This document shows, in pieces, positions 40,049 to 48,873 of a stretch of 64,000 bases of DNA. Made by a program: the position numbers and the translations under genes. The stretch's first letter is position 1, and each line of letters opens with the position of its first letter. Below the pieces are notes generated by a model that saw only the letters and a list, made by a program, of their open reading frames with translations, made no database searches and was not told where the DNA came from. The stretch covers positions 21,353 through 85,352 of the forward strand of contig JAEZHW010000036.1 in the NCBI GenBank assembly GCA_023436775.1, in the 5' to 3' direction. This DNA comes from Actinomycetes bacterium. GTDB taxonomy: Bacteria > Actinomycetota > Actinomycetes > Actinomycetales > Microbacteriaceae.

Positions 40049-42487
40049 CTAGGCGTCGGTCGCTGCCGCTGGGGCTGCCGAGGTGCCTCGGCGGCGGAGT
40101 GCGACGACGGCTGCGGCAGCGATCGCCACGGCGCCAGCCGCGCCGCCACCGATCAGCAGCGGCGTGTTGTCCGCGCCACCGACGCTCGACCCCTGGTCGG
40201 CGAGCCATGAGGCGTACCAGGACAGGGCCGAGTTCCAGTTAATGGTCATCTCGTTCACGCCCCAGGCCTGGATGTGGTCCACGTAGCACTGCTGCGGAGC
40301 ACAGCCGAGGCTGAACAGCGCCGAGGAGACCGGGTCCGGCACATCCGAGTTCGGGCCGCCCGCGAGCGTGCCCTTCGGCGGGTGCGGCGAGTTCGGGCTC
40401 AGTTGCGCGGCGAACATGCGGCTGTGCTGGTTCTCGGAGTACACCGTGCCGTAGCCGGTGATGTACGAGTTGTTCATGCCGTTGCGGCCGAGCAGGTAGT
40501 CAGCAGCCTCGATCGCGGCCTGACGGTAGGTCTCGTCCTTGGTTAGGTCGTAGGCGACGGCCAGCACGATCGCGTTGTTCACGATGGCGCTGTTCGAGCC
40601 CCAGATGTAGGACAGCGAGCCCGGCTTGTAGGGCTGACCGAAGGCGACGCGACGCTGGTCACCGAGGTACCGCTTCGCCGCCTCGAGCAGGCCTTCGCGG
40701 ACGCGCTCGCGCTGCGGGTGGCTGTTGTCCACCAGGGCGAGGTCGATGTGACCGAGCATGGCGGTGTGCTGCCAGTCGAAGCCGTCCGCACGGTAGAAGG
40801 TGTCCTTCTGCAACTCTTCGCTGTTGGTGATGAGGTCGGCGTACTCCTGCTCACCGGTGGTGAGGTAGAGCTCGACCGCGGCCCAGTAGAACTCGTCGGT
40901 GAGCGTGCCGTCGTTGTACGGTCCACCACCGTTGACGCCGTCCGATGCCGAGGCGTACACGTCCGGGATCCGCTGCGCCGCTGCGTACGCGGCCTTCGCC
41001 TCGGCGACGAGCGCGTCCGCGAACTCGGCGTCGAACTCCCGCCACAGGCGCGCACCCTGCGCGGCGACGGCCGCGAAGTTCAGCGTGGCTGCGGTCGAGG
41101 GACGACGCAGTTCGCGCGGCATCTCGTCCTTGGCCGGGTCGAGCGGCAGACCGGTCCAGCGCTCATCGTGAATCTTGTGGTGGTAGAGCCCGGCGTACTG
41201 GTCGCCCTCCGGCACACGCATCTTGCGCATCCACTCCAACTCCCACCGCGCCTCGTCGAGCACGTCCGGGATACCGTTGCCGGCCTCGGGGATGCGCATC
41301 GAGTTGTCGGCGAGCGCCTCCGCGGTGCCGCGCAACTTCGCGTGCTCGTAGGTGCTCAGCACCTGCGCCACCGAGATGCCACCGTTGACCATGTACTTGC
41401 CGTGGTCACCGGCGTCGTACCAACCGCCGGTCACGTCCAGCGTGTAGTCACAGGTCCAGCCGCCGTAGTACTCCTGCGGTGCGGCACAGGGGACGTTGGT
41501 GTCGCCCTTGTTCGGCGCAACGCCGATGTGGCCAGCCGGACGCGCATACTCCTCGCCGACGTACTGTGCCTCGATCTCGATACCACTGCGGGCGAGGTAG
41601 AAGTAGGCCAGGGCGTCGTAGCGCAGCTGGCTGTACAGGTCGGCCGCGATCGCGAAGGGGTAGCTGACGTCACCGTCGACTTCGAGGGTGTAGCCGGTGC
41701 CCTCGGTGTTCACGTCGCTGAAGTCGGCGATGTGGACGTGGGCGGCCAGGGTCATGTCCTCACCGAAGACCCGGGTCTTGCCGGTAGCGACCGCGTTGCC
41801 GTTGGCGTCGCGCAGCGTCCAGTCCAGCGGGTCGGTCTTCGGGTTGACGATGTTGGCGCGCTTGACGGCGCCCGGCAGGTAGCCGAGCTGGTTCACGCGC
41901 ACGGTCGGACCGGTGTCGGGGCGGTAGGGCTCGGGCTCGGGTCCGGTGCGGAGGCTCACATCGTCGATGCAGAAGGTCCATTCGGTGGTGGCGCCACCGA
42001 CCTGGAAGACGACCTGACCGATCGGGATGTCGGCCTTGGCGGTCCAGGCGTAGTTGTACTCCTGGAACTCCTGACCCATGATCGGGTTGCCCTCGTAGGA
42101 CGCACCCCAGGGTTCGTGGCCTTCCTGAACGAGCGCGCGGATCGGGGTTTCGAGCGTGCCCTTGGCCTTGAAGCTGAAGTAGTAGTGCTCGTCCTTCTTG
42201 AGCACCACATTGTCGATGCCGACGATGTCCGACCATGCCGAACCGCCCTTGGGCGGCACGACGGTACACAGTGCGCCGCTGGAGTTGTCCAGCGTCAGGT
42301 CGGGCGTGCCCCACCAGGGCTCGTACTGCTTCTCGAAGCTGCTGTCGGGCAGCATATTGTCGCCGAACTCACCCTCGGCCTTGATGGTGATCGGGCTCTG
42401 GGCGGCGGCGAGGCCGGGGACGCCGAAGGCGAGGCCAACCGCGGCGATCGCCGCGAGGGTGCGCCTTGGCAGGACGGCAGCGGACAT
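40049..42487 (-). CDS. Glycoside hydrolase family 9 cellulase with CBM4/9-like module and C-terminal membrane anchor
   Basis: Secreted beta-1,4-glucanase of 812 residues. A signal peptide (1-30, ending GLAAAQ) is followed by a CBM4/9-like module (about 42-185), an Ig-like N-terminal domain (about 194-285, TVRVNQLGYLPGAVKRANIV) and the GH9 catalytic domain. Catalytic residues are conserved: Asp358 and Asp361 in GWYDAGDHGKY, a histidine in SENQHSRMF, and Glu746 in GVNEMTINW. The C-terminus has one helix (about 776-798) then RRRG, with no LPXTG or LAXTG signal, so it should be anchored by the helix. A CebR-type operator precedes the gene. Confidence 0.93.
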   Translation of the reverse strand: MSAAVLPRRTLAAIAAVGLAFGVPGLAAAQSPITIKAEGEFGDNMLPDSSFEKQYEPWWGTPDLTLDNSSGALCTVVPPKGGSAWSDIVGIDNVVLKKDEHYYFSFKAKGTLETPIRALVQEGHEPWGASYEGNPIMGQEFQEYNYAWTAKADIPIGQVVFQVGGATTEWTFCIDDVSLRTGPEPEPYRPDTGPTVRVNQLGYLPGAVKRANIVNPKTDPLDWTLRDANGNAVATGKTRVFGEDMTLAAHVHIADFSDVNTEGTGYTLEVDGDVSYPFAIAADLYSQLRYDALAYFYLARSGIEIEAQYVGEEYARPAGHIGVAPNKGDTNVPCAAPQEYYGGWTCDYTLDVTGGWYDAGDHGKYMVNGGISVAQVLSTYEHAKLRGTAEALADNSMRIPEAGNGIPDVLDEARWELEWMRKMRVPEGDQYAGLYHHKIHDERWTGLPLDPAKDEMPRELRRPSTAATLNFAAVAAQGARLWREFDAEFADALVAEAKAAYAAAQRIPDVYASASDGVNGGGPYNDGTLTDEFYWAAVELYLTTGEQEYADLITNSEELQKDTFYRADGFDWQHTAMLGHIDLALVDNSHPQRERVREGLLEAAKRYLGDQRRVAFGQPYKPGSLSYIWGSNSAIVNNAIVLAVAYDLTKDETYRQAAIEAADYLLGRNGMNNSYITGYGTVYSENQHSRMFAAQLSPNSPHPPKGTLAGGPNSDVPDPVSSALFSLGCAPQQCYVDHIQAWGVNEMTINWNSALSWYASWLADQGSSVGGADNTPLLIGGGAAGAVAIAAAAVVALRRRGTSAAPAAATDA

Positions 42488-42506
42488 GGGTGCTCCTCGG
42501 GTGCTG

Positions 42507-42520
42507 TGGGAGCGCTCTCA
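42507..42520. promoter_or_regulatory. CebR-type operator upstream of GH9 gene
   Basis: TGGGAGCGCTCTCA matches 13 of 14 bases of the palindromic CebR box TGGGAGCGCTCCCA, the binding site of the LacI-family cellobiose repressor in actinobacteria. It lies 20 bases upstream of the cellulase start codon, where a repressor would block transcription. Confidence 0.75.
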
Positions 42521-42734
42521 CAATTGAGCGCAGATCTTCGTTGATGCGCACGGCTGGTGCTTTCCCAGCACGATAGCGGGCGGAGTATTGGAACCGCTAG
42601 ACCGAAATTTTCGACGAGGTGGTGGTTGGCCGCCAGCGTCAGTCACGAACCAGCGCGGATGGCCGCACGCGCGGCTGAAATTTTCCGGCCTAGGTTCGGT
42701 TTATCGGCAGGGTTCGCGCCCGGCCCTCGAGCGC

Positions 42735-43532
42735 CTACTCCGCCTCCGGCAGCTCCGCCACGGTCAGCGTGTCCAGGTCGAGCACGCGCAGGTTGCCGGG
42801 GCGCGCCTCGCGGTCGAGGGCGACGACGCGGCAAGTGAAGGCCTCGGGGGTGCCGGTGAGGTACTCCTGCTCCAGCTCGGCGGTGACGTGGTAGTGGCCA
42901 TGGGCGAGGAAGCGCGGCCGAATGCCGTGGAAGGCGCGGGTCATCCGCTCGCGGCCGACGCGGGCGTACTCGCGGGCGCGTTCACTGAAGCCGAAGGGGT
43001 TGGTCGCGATCGTGTCGGCGACTTCCTTGGTGGCGCCTTCCGGCGCGTCGTGGGTGATCATCACCTCGGCGTGGCCGCCGGCGATGGCGTGGTTAACGTG
43101 CTCGTCGGTGAGTTCCTCGTTGGGCCAGAAGTCGACGCCCACGGTGCGCTTCTCGAAACTCAGGGTCGGGGCGCCGCCGAGACTCACGAAGCTGCGGCCG
43201 CCGTCGGTCCAGCGGTAGCCGCGCGGCAGCAGCCAAATGCCGGGGGCGTAGGGCGCCGGGGCGTCGCCGTACTGCTCAAAGAGTGCGTCGACCTGGTCCC
43301 AGTCCTCGTGGTTGCCCGGCGTGACCCACAGTTCCACGCCGTGCTCGACCAGCGCGTTCGAGACCGCGTCCCGGTAGGCGCGACCACCGTCGCCCGGCCA
43401 GACGCCGAAGTCACCCACGTGGTAGAGCCGGTCGATGCCCGCCGCCGCAACGTGCGCGATCGCGGTCTCGGCCCAGGCGGAGGCTCCGTGCCAGTCGCCC
43501 GCGAGCCCTACTCGTCGCCCACCCTGCGTCAC
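42735..43532 (-). CDS. Metallophosphoesterase family protein
   Basis: A 265-residue calcineurin-like phosphoesterase. Metal-binding motifs appear in order: GDWHG (N-terminal), YHVGDFGVWPGD, TPGNHED, MITHDAP and LAHGHYH. These give the usual two-metal site. The natural substrate (nucleotide, protein phosphate or nucleic acid) is not evident. It starts with GTG. The preceding 214 bases back to the GH9 operator hold no recognised gene. Confidence 0.9.
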   Translation of the reverse strand: MTQGGRRVGLAGDWHGASAWAETAIAHVAAAGIDRLYHVGDFGVWPGDGGRAYRDAVSNALVEHGVELWVTPGNHEDWDQVDALFEQYGDAPAPYAPGIWLLPRGYRWTDGGRSFVSLGGAPTLSFEKRTVGVDFWPNEELTDEHVNHAIAGGHAEVMITHDAPEGATKEVADTIATNPFGFSERAREYARVGRERMTRAFHGIRPRFLAHGHYHVTAELEQEYLTGTPEAFTCRVVALDREARPGNLRVLDLDTLTVAELPEAE

Positions 43533-43612
43533 CGTGGCACCGTCCCTTCCTACCCCTCCATTCTGCCGCAGTCACTTGGCAGCAGCCTGACCAGTGGAGG
43601 TGAGGCGCTGCG

Positions 43613-43933
43613 CTATCGGTCAGACCGCGCTTGGCGGCGCTGCGCTCGACCGATGAGCATGCCGAGCCCGGTGAGGCCGGCTACGAGGCCTGCCACGACC
43701 AGGGACACCATCACGGTCATGCCGAACCAACCCGACAGGAGAAAGCCGGTGAGCAGGTCCGCCACAAACACTGTGGGAATGGCGATCGTGCCCACCGACA
43801 GCGGCATCAGCGGGGACTCGTCACAGCGCCGATACGCCCAGACGACGAGGCCTACGGCAATGCACAGGTACATCGGCCACAGCCACATGCCAAAGAAGAT
43901 CAGACTCACCACTGCCCCCTCTGCGCCGGTCAC
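43613..43933 (-). CDS. Small membrane protein, unknown function
   Basis: A 106-residue hydrophobic protein starting with GTG. Four helices can be drawn (about 8-24, 19-35 merging, 45-65, 72-96), with a basic C-terminus RAQRRQARSDR. It shares no clear motif with known families but resembles in size and style the three overlapping membrane-protein genes just upstream (44030-45029). It is separated from them by about 96 bases with no recognised gene. Confidence 0.6.
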   Translation of the reverse strand: MTGAEGAVVSLIFFGMWLWPMYLCIAVGLVVWAYRRCDESPLMPLSVGTIAIPTVFVADLLTGFLLSGWFGMTVMVSLVVAGLVAGLTGLGMLIGRAQRRQARSDR

Positions 43934-44029
43934 TCACGCTTGACCAGGCCCCTCGGTCGACGATAACCACCTGCTGCCAAGACGGTCAATGAAGCCACCG
44001 CGAGGCGGTGCTCGCGCGCCGATCGCCCC

Positions 44030-44389
44030 TTAGCTACCAGCCGACGTAGTTGGCGGCGCGGGCGGGGGCGCGGGCGTCGCCGCTGCTGCCGCGTCGCGCT
44101 TGCTCGCGCGCAGCTCCGAGCGGATCCGCCCGATTCCGGTGCCGATCCCGGTGGCCACGGCTGCGAAGAATCCGGCGACCAGGCTGGACACGATGCTCGG
44201 CACGACGAACGCCGAGACCAAGAATCCGACCGCGAAGTCGAGCAGGATCATCAGCAGCAGTACGGTCAGCCCGGTCACGAGCACCGTGCGCCACGGGCGA
44301 CGGCACAGGAAGAAGCCGAGCAGGCCGAGGCCGACCAGGATGCCGATATAGATCGGCCAGTAGTAGGGCATGAAGAACAGTACGGTCAT
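44030..44389 (-). CDS. Small membrane protein, unknown function (third of a micro-operon)
   Basis: A 119-residue protein with three to four helices (about 4-28, 36-60, 62-84), then a charged turn RIRSELRASKRD and an Ala/Pro-rich tail. The N-terminus FFMPYYWPIYIGILVGLGLLGFFLCRR resembles the equivalent part of the 43613-43933 product (WLWPMYLCIAVGLVVW), suggesting distant paralogy. Overlaps the upstream gene by four bases. Confidence 0.65.
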   Translation of the reverse strand: MTVLFFMPYYWPIYIGILVGLGLLGFFLCRRPWRTVLVTGLTVLLLMILLDFAVGFLVSAFVVPSIVSSLVAGFFAAVATGIGTGIGRIRSELRASKRDAAAAATPAPPPAPPTTSAGS

Positions 44390-44724
44390 GTTCTGGCGCC
44401 GTCGGGGTTGTCACTTGCCGCTGGGGCCGGCCTTCCCGGCCGACGGTGTCGACCGAGCGATACGGCGAGGAGGGCGCCGACGCCTGCATAAAACAGCATC
44501 AGCATCGCCTGGTTCGCGATTGCCATGGCGGCATAAGGCCAGTACTCGCCGGGGTTCAGTCCCGGCACCACGAGCATGCCGACGATGCTCACCAGCACCG
44601 TCACCAGGACGGTGCCGATCGCGACCAGCCACCACCGGCGCACGAAGAAGAACCCGGCAGCCATGAACCCGACGCAGATCGCATAGGTGAGTACGAGGCT
44701 GCCACCGAAGGCGTAGTCGATCAT
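44386..44724 (-). CDS. Small membrane protein, unknown function (second of a micro-operon)
   Basis: A 112-residue protein with three helices (about 8-27, 32-54, 64-90) and a short polar C-terminus (GRHRRPGRPAP). No known motif. It overlaps both flanking genes by four bases, so the three proteins are probably made together and may form one complex (inference). Confidence 0.65.
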   Translation of the reverse strand: MIDYAFGGSLVLTYAICVGFMAAGFFFVRRWWLVAIGTVLVTVLVSIVGMLVVPGLNPGEYWPYAAMAIANQAMLMLFYAGVGALLAVSLGRHRRPGRPAPAASDNPDGART

Positions 44725-45029
44725 TCGCTTGCCCCCTTCGCCTGGTTCGCGCCTCGCCGACCAATCAACCAGCCGAAGCCAACCCCGGCCGCGGCGGCAA
44801 TCGCCGAGAACACGCCCTGCTGGGCCACCCCCATCGGGCCGAGGTAGCCGACGCGGTACTCGGTGAGGTTCATGGCGAGGTCAAGCAGCATGTGCAGCAG
44901 GATCGCCGCCACCATGATCAGCATCACCGCCTTGAACCGCTGCGGCGCCAGCCACACACCCGCCCCCAAGCACACGGCCAGGCTGGCAACCACCACCCAC
45001 TCCCCGAGCTGCACCGCAAGCACTCCCAT
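44721..45029 (-). CDS. Small membrane protein, unknown function (first of a micro-operon)
   Basis: A 102-residue protein with three helices (about 8-28, 32-54, 68-90) and the C-terminal GRRGANQAKGASE. First gene of a translationally coupled set of three. A TAGGTT element lies 6 bases before its ATG, so the operon mRNA is probably leaderless. No function can be named. The genes directly border the AT-richer NACHT island. Confidence 0.65.
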   Translation of the reverse strand: MGVLAVQLGEWVVVASLAVCLGAGVWLAPQRFKAVMLIMVAAILLHMLLDLAMNLTEYRVGYLGPMGVAQQGVFSAIAAAAGVGFGWLIGRRGANQAKGASE

Positions 45030-45335
45030 GGAGCGAACCTAGTCGCCCCAGCAATCATGAGACAAGATCCATCAGACAGTCGTTCCATTGACTCGGCATT
45101 CAGACAGACATAACGCCCGCGGCGACCATCCGCACCTCGAACTGACGTTCCCAACAACCTCCTCCAATAGTCGTGATGCTCGGCGGCGTCCTGGACACGT
45201 AACCACTTCCAGGATCCACGCATGGAATCATCGCCGCCCGGCTGGCGCATTTCACTATTCGAGATCAGATGTGACTCTTACTCCGAAGAAGGTCCCCTCA
45301 AGATGCACTAGGCATGTTCCCGTTATGTTCGATTG
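45030..45335. other. Gene-free stretch at edge of NACHT island
   Basis: About 306 bases of lower-GC sequence after the NACHT stop. No gene, insertion sequence end, integrase remnant or copy of the tRNA-Leu 3' end was recognised. Only the TAGGTT promoter at its left edge is assigned. Confidence 0.5.
45036..45041 (-). promoter_or_regulatory. -10 element (TAGGTT) for membrane-protein micro-operon
   Basis: Minus-strand TAGGTT, 6 bases before the ATG at 45029; predicted leaderless. Confidence 0.4.
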
Positions 45336-47621
45336 CTACTTCAGCCGGAATTCGTTGGGTAGCTCCAATGCTCTCTGCGCATCTCTCTGCCGCTGTTTAA
45401 CACCGACGTAAAGAACCGTGCCTGCACGGGCCTCCCTGCGTATCCACCCCTGTGACACAAGCTCCGCAAGCACAGACGGCACCATGCCACGTTCGGCAAG
45501 TGACAGGCCTCTACTCAGAGCGGCCTCCTTCCTGGCTTTGCCCCTTTGGCTGAAGATTTTCCGCAGGACGCTGAGCGCGATTGCAGACTCCCGGTCAATG
45601 CTGAGTGCCATGATTCCTGCGTTTGTCTGACCGGCAGCGCTGAACGAGACAATCTCAGTGCCCACAAGCCTGGGTGCCAGTCTCACCGGAATGGTGGAGA
45701 GTCCGTCCACAAAATCAATAAGGCAGGACTGGAAATATGGGATCTGAATGTCTTCATCGACGTTTGAAGCATCCAGTCGCTCAATCAAGCAATTCTGAAA
45801 CGTCGTTGCGGCCATAGCCGGATGGTCGGTCAACTCCAACTGCTCGAACATGACGCCAGCGACAACGTAGTTTGAACTGTAAATCTCCCTATCAGATGGC
45901 ATGAGCGCCAGCGTGGCAAGCAGGTCCGCCAATACGGCGTCATGTCTCCCCGACTTCTGCCTTCTGTCCATCGCGCCAACAATTGCACCAGCCTGCTGCT
46001 GCTCAGCGATTAGGGCATCTGCTGCTACCTGAACGCCCAGTCCACTGGACGCATTAACCCATGTAGCCGGGCCTCCAAGAGGGTGATTCGTGTCGTAGGG
46101 ATTCATAACGAACGAGGCCAGATCCAGTCCATAAGCGGCCTCAGCGAGTTCAGCATCTGCAAACGACCGTTGTTCCGCGCCACCGGGACCTTCGCCTGGC
46201 ACAAGGCCTGGAAGACGAAGGAGCAACTGAACACCCTCGTTGTCCGGCTTTACGCCGTTTACGGCAGTAAAGATCTCCTCCATTTGGGAAATGGTCAATG
46301 GTCCGGTCATTGACGTCCCACCTCTTGCCATAGTGGCCACACGTGCGATGATTTGCTGAATCGTTTCTGGCCGGACAGCGGCAAACATCTTTGCTTCACG
46401 CAAGCACAGTTCTGAAAGGAAACGCCTCCACCCCTCGGCCCGGGTCACGGTGGAGGCAATTGCATCGGAGGAGTCGGCCCCGAGGGATACCAGGTAGCCC
46501 AACAAGAGTGGCCTCGTTGGAACCCAATCAGGTATGGCAAAGTCCGCGCCCGACTGTCTCAAGTACTCCGAGAGCTGCTCCTCGTCAAAGTCCGGAATTG
46601 ACAGGATCTCCAACGGCTTGAAACCCAAGGCGTGAGTCATCTCCGCTTGACTTGAAAAGTAGTGGGATCGGCCTGCTACAACGACTCCCGCGGTGGCGGG
46701 CGTTTCGTCCAAGAGTCGCCGGATCGGCGCCAAGGCTTCCCATCGCACATTCTTGAGGTCGGCCGCGCTACCCAACCATCGGCTGGGCAAGACCTCATCG
46801 AAACCGTCCAGCAGTATCGAGCAAAGACCTGCCCGCCATGCAGATATGAGACCGTCCGCGTGGCTGAAACCAATCTCCTCTGCGTGCCTCCTCAAGATCT
46901 CGGAAGGCGTGCGGAGTCCGGCACAATCACGCAGATTGATGTGCAGAGGAAAAGCTTTGAGCTTGCCACCCTTGAAGTGAGCTTTCCGAAGCTCAAGATA
47001 AAGGTCTCTTAACGCATGACTCTTGCCTGCCCCATAATCACCGGCGATAAGAATCCTTTTCCCTTGCTGCGCCAAGGTCGCTATGTCGCGGACGTTGAAG
47101 GTGTTTCCTCCCGCACTCCTCAACCTGACCGGAACTCGAATTTCTTGCTTGAACGTCTGCGGGCTAAAAGCCGTACTTCCAAAGGGTGCTCTATCTCTGG
47201 CTTGCAGGTACATCTCTGAATCGCAGATGCGTCTATAGAGCTGAGTAATACTGATCGCGTGTATTGTCCTGCCGGACTTCTTAGCAACCCCTTGCACAGC
47301 AGTTCGCTGGTGGGCCGTAGGTTCTTCACGGCAAACGAACCATCCTGTCATCGACTTGTACTTGTTCTCAGGGTCAGCGGCCATCGATTGAAGGGCTTGA
47401 GCAAGCTTCTCGGCGTCCTTCATAGCCTTGTCCAGACGCGTGTCGGTGGTGAACTCGTAAATGTGCACCTCGTCATGCCCGACGAAGACTGCGTCCCGCT
47501 CCCGCCCGGTCATAATGAGCGAGCCCTGCGTGCCGATCGGGTCGTGAAGAGCTCTGGCTAGCTGTAACGCTCGAAGCTCAAAGTCGAACGGGTTTTCTTG
47601 CTCTTTGATGATTGCAGACAC
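45336..47621 (-). CDS. NACHT-type STAND NTPase, candidate single-gene defence protein
   Basis: A 761-residue protein. The NACHT core has Walker A GDYGAGKS (194-201), Walker B ILLDGFDEV (269-277) and VVAGRSHYF (about 314-322). The N-terminal 140 residues (RDAVFVGHDEVHIYEFTTDTRLDKAM, then MTGWFVCREEP) look like a restriction-endonuclease-like effector or sensor, but its catalytic residues are not certain. The C-terminal part after about 600 is a sensor-like region ending with a winged-helix-like stretch. Such NTPases act in phage defence in bacteria (family knowledge). It is isolated in an AT-richer island at tRNA-Leu. Start is GTG with GGGGG upstream. Confidence 0.82.
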   Translation of the reverse strand: MSAIIKEQENPFDFELRALQLARALHDPIGTQGSLIMTGRERDAVFVGHDEVHIYEFTTDTRLDKAMKDAEKLAQALQSMAADPENKYKSMTGWFVCREEPTAHQRTAVQGVAKKSGRTIHAISITQLYRRICDSEMYLQARDRAPFGSTAFSPQTFKQEIRVPVRLRSAGGNTFNVRDIATLAQQGKRILIAGDYGAGKSHALRDLYLELRKAHFKGGKLKAFPLHINLRDCAGLRTPSEILRRHAEEIGFSHADGLISAWRAGLCSILLDGFDEVLPSRWLGSAADLKNVRWEALAPIRRLLDETPATAGVVVAGRSHYFSSQAEMTHALGFKPLEILSIPDFDEEQLSEYLRQSGADFAIPDWVPTRPLLLGYLVSLGADSSDAIASTVTRAEGWRRFLSELCLREAKMFAAVRPETIQQIIARVATMARGGTSMTGPLTISQMEEIFTAVNGVKPDNEGVQLLLRLPGLVPGEGPGGAEQRSFADAELAEAAYGLDLASFVMNPYDTNHPLGGPATWVNASSGLGVQVAADALIAEQQQAGAIVGAMDRRQKSGRHDAVLADLLATLALMPSDREIYSSNYVVAGVMFEQLELTDHPAMAATTFQNCLIERLDASNVDEDIQIPYFQSCLIDFVDGLSTIPVRLAPRLVGTEIVSFSAAGQTNAGIMALSIDRESAIALSVLRKIFSQRGKARKEAALSRGLSLAERGMVPSVLAELVSQGWIRREARAGTVLYVGVKQRQRDAQRALELPNEFRLK

Positions 47622-47847
47622 TCGGAAGCCCCCTACTTATTGGTCCGAAATACTGTCTCCAACTCGGTGGCACGTTTCAAGGTTGCAGCGTCAGAATTTG
47701 AGTTCAAATGAGGAAACTACACACCTGTCGCGCAGTAAGTCGCACAGGAAGTACCTGCCTTTACTCCCGGGCCGCAAGATTCCCAGCGCGGTCTCTTCAA
47801 GCTCGAACGGTAGCCCTCTCGATAACGCTTGGCGGAACAACGCCAAA

Positions 47848-47871
47848 GGCCCCGACGTTGCCGTCGGGGCC
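47848..47871 (-). terminator. Terminator downstream of tRNA-Leu
   Basis: A perfect 9-base stem (GGCCCCGAC) with a 6-base loop, followed on the minus strand by TTTGG, 12 bases after the 3' end of tRNA-Leu. It lies between the tRNA and the NACHT gene. Confidence 0.75.
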
Positions 47872-47882
47872 TTCGATTCTCG

Positions 47883-47965
47883 TGCGCGAGGGGGGACTTG
47901 AACCCCCACGCCCTTGCGGGCACTGGCACCTGAAGCCAGCGCGTCTGCCATTCCGCCACTCGCGC
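47883..47965 (-). tRNA. tRNA-Leu (anticodon CAG)
   Basis: The acceptor GCGCGAG pairs with CTCGCGC, with discriminator A. The anticodon loop TTCAGGT within CTGGC/GCCAG gives anticodon CAG (47930-47932). A long variable arm (TGCCCGCAAGGGCGT) and T-arm GGGGGTTCAAGTCCCCC complete a class II tRNA. CCA is not encoded. Its 3' end faces the NACHT island. This tRNA is commonly found beside fhaA in Micrococcales. Confidence 0.95.
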
Positions 47966-48162
47966 GAGATGCTGCTCGCATTGCTGCGATCAACGGAACG
48001 ACAATACCACCGAATTTCTGCAACTTCCATTCGAGGGCACCCCGGCCAGCAGCAACGCCCAGGAAACCGCGCAATCCCAGCCCGCTGGCCCGGGCGTGGG
48101 TTCGGCGATCCGGCAGCCAGGGCAAGTACGATCAGTAACGATCCCGAGCGACTGGAGCATTG

Positions 48163-48873
48163 GTGGGCCTTCTCGACAAGCTGGAACGCGGACTGGAACG
48201 GGCCGTCAACGGCGCGTTCGCGCGGGCGTTCCGCTCTGGCGTGCAGCCGGTCGAAATCGCTGCCGCACTGCGCAAGGCGCTCGACACTCGCGCGGCCATC
48301 GTCTCGCGCGATCGCATCCTGGTCCCACACGCCCTTACCGTCTGGCTGTCCCAAGCCGACAAGGACCGCGTCGACGAGCTCGGCGCAAGCCTGACCCGCG
48401 AACTCGACCGCATCCTGCGCGAGCACGCCGCGGAGCAGCGCTACTCCTTCGCCGGCCCGCTGCACATCGCCTTCGAGGTCGACCCGCGCCTGCGCGAGGG
48501 CATGCTCAACGTGACCACCGAGTCCAGCGAGCGCGTCGCCTGGGTGCCGACGCTCGAGGTCGCTGGCAGCCGGCACCGCCTCGCCGCACGCAGCACGATC
48601 GGCCGCGGCGAAGACTGCACCGTCACCCTGAGCGACACCGGCGCCTCGCGCCAGCATGCCGAGATCCTCTGGGACGGCCAGCGCGCAGTGCTGCGCGACC
48701 TCGGCTCCACCAACGGCACCAAGGTGGACGGCATCAAGGTCGCCACCGCGGAATTGCAGAATGATGCCGTGATCAGCATCGGTCGCACCCGACTCATTTA
48801 CCGGCTCGAGGCCGACGCGATAGGGTCAGACCACGGCGCAGCTCCCACACCCAACGTCCGGGGGGACCGATGA
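48163..48873 (+). CDS. fhaA: DUF3662 and FHA domain protein FhaA
   Basis: Cytoplasmic signalling protein of 236 residues. The N-terminal DUF3662 domain (GLLDKLERGLERAVNGAFARAFRSGVQPVEIAAALRK region) is followed by a C-terminal FHA domain with GRGEDCTVTLSDTGASRQHAEI and DLGSTNGTKVDG. FHA domains bind phosphothreonine; in mycobacteria FhaA works with PknA/PknB on MurJ and RodA control (family knowledge). It heads the envelope-signalling cluster. CTGGAG 5 bases before GTG 48163 favours this over the adjacent TTG. Confidence 0.94.
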   Translation: MGLLDKLERGLERAVNGAFARAFRSGVQPVEIAAALRKALDTRAAIVSRDRILVPHALTVWLSQADKDRVDELGASLTRELDRILREHAAEQRYSFAGPLHIAFEVDPRLREGMLNVTTESSERVAWVPTLEVAGSRHRLAARSTIGRGEDCTVTLSDTGASRQHAEILWDGQRAVLRDLGSTNGTKVDGIKVATAELQNDAVISIGRTRLIYRLEADAIGSDHGAAPTPNVRGDR

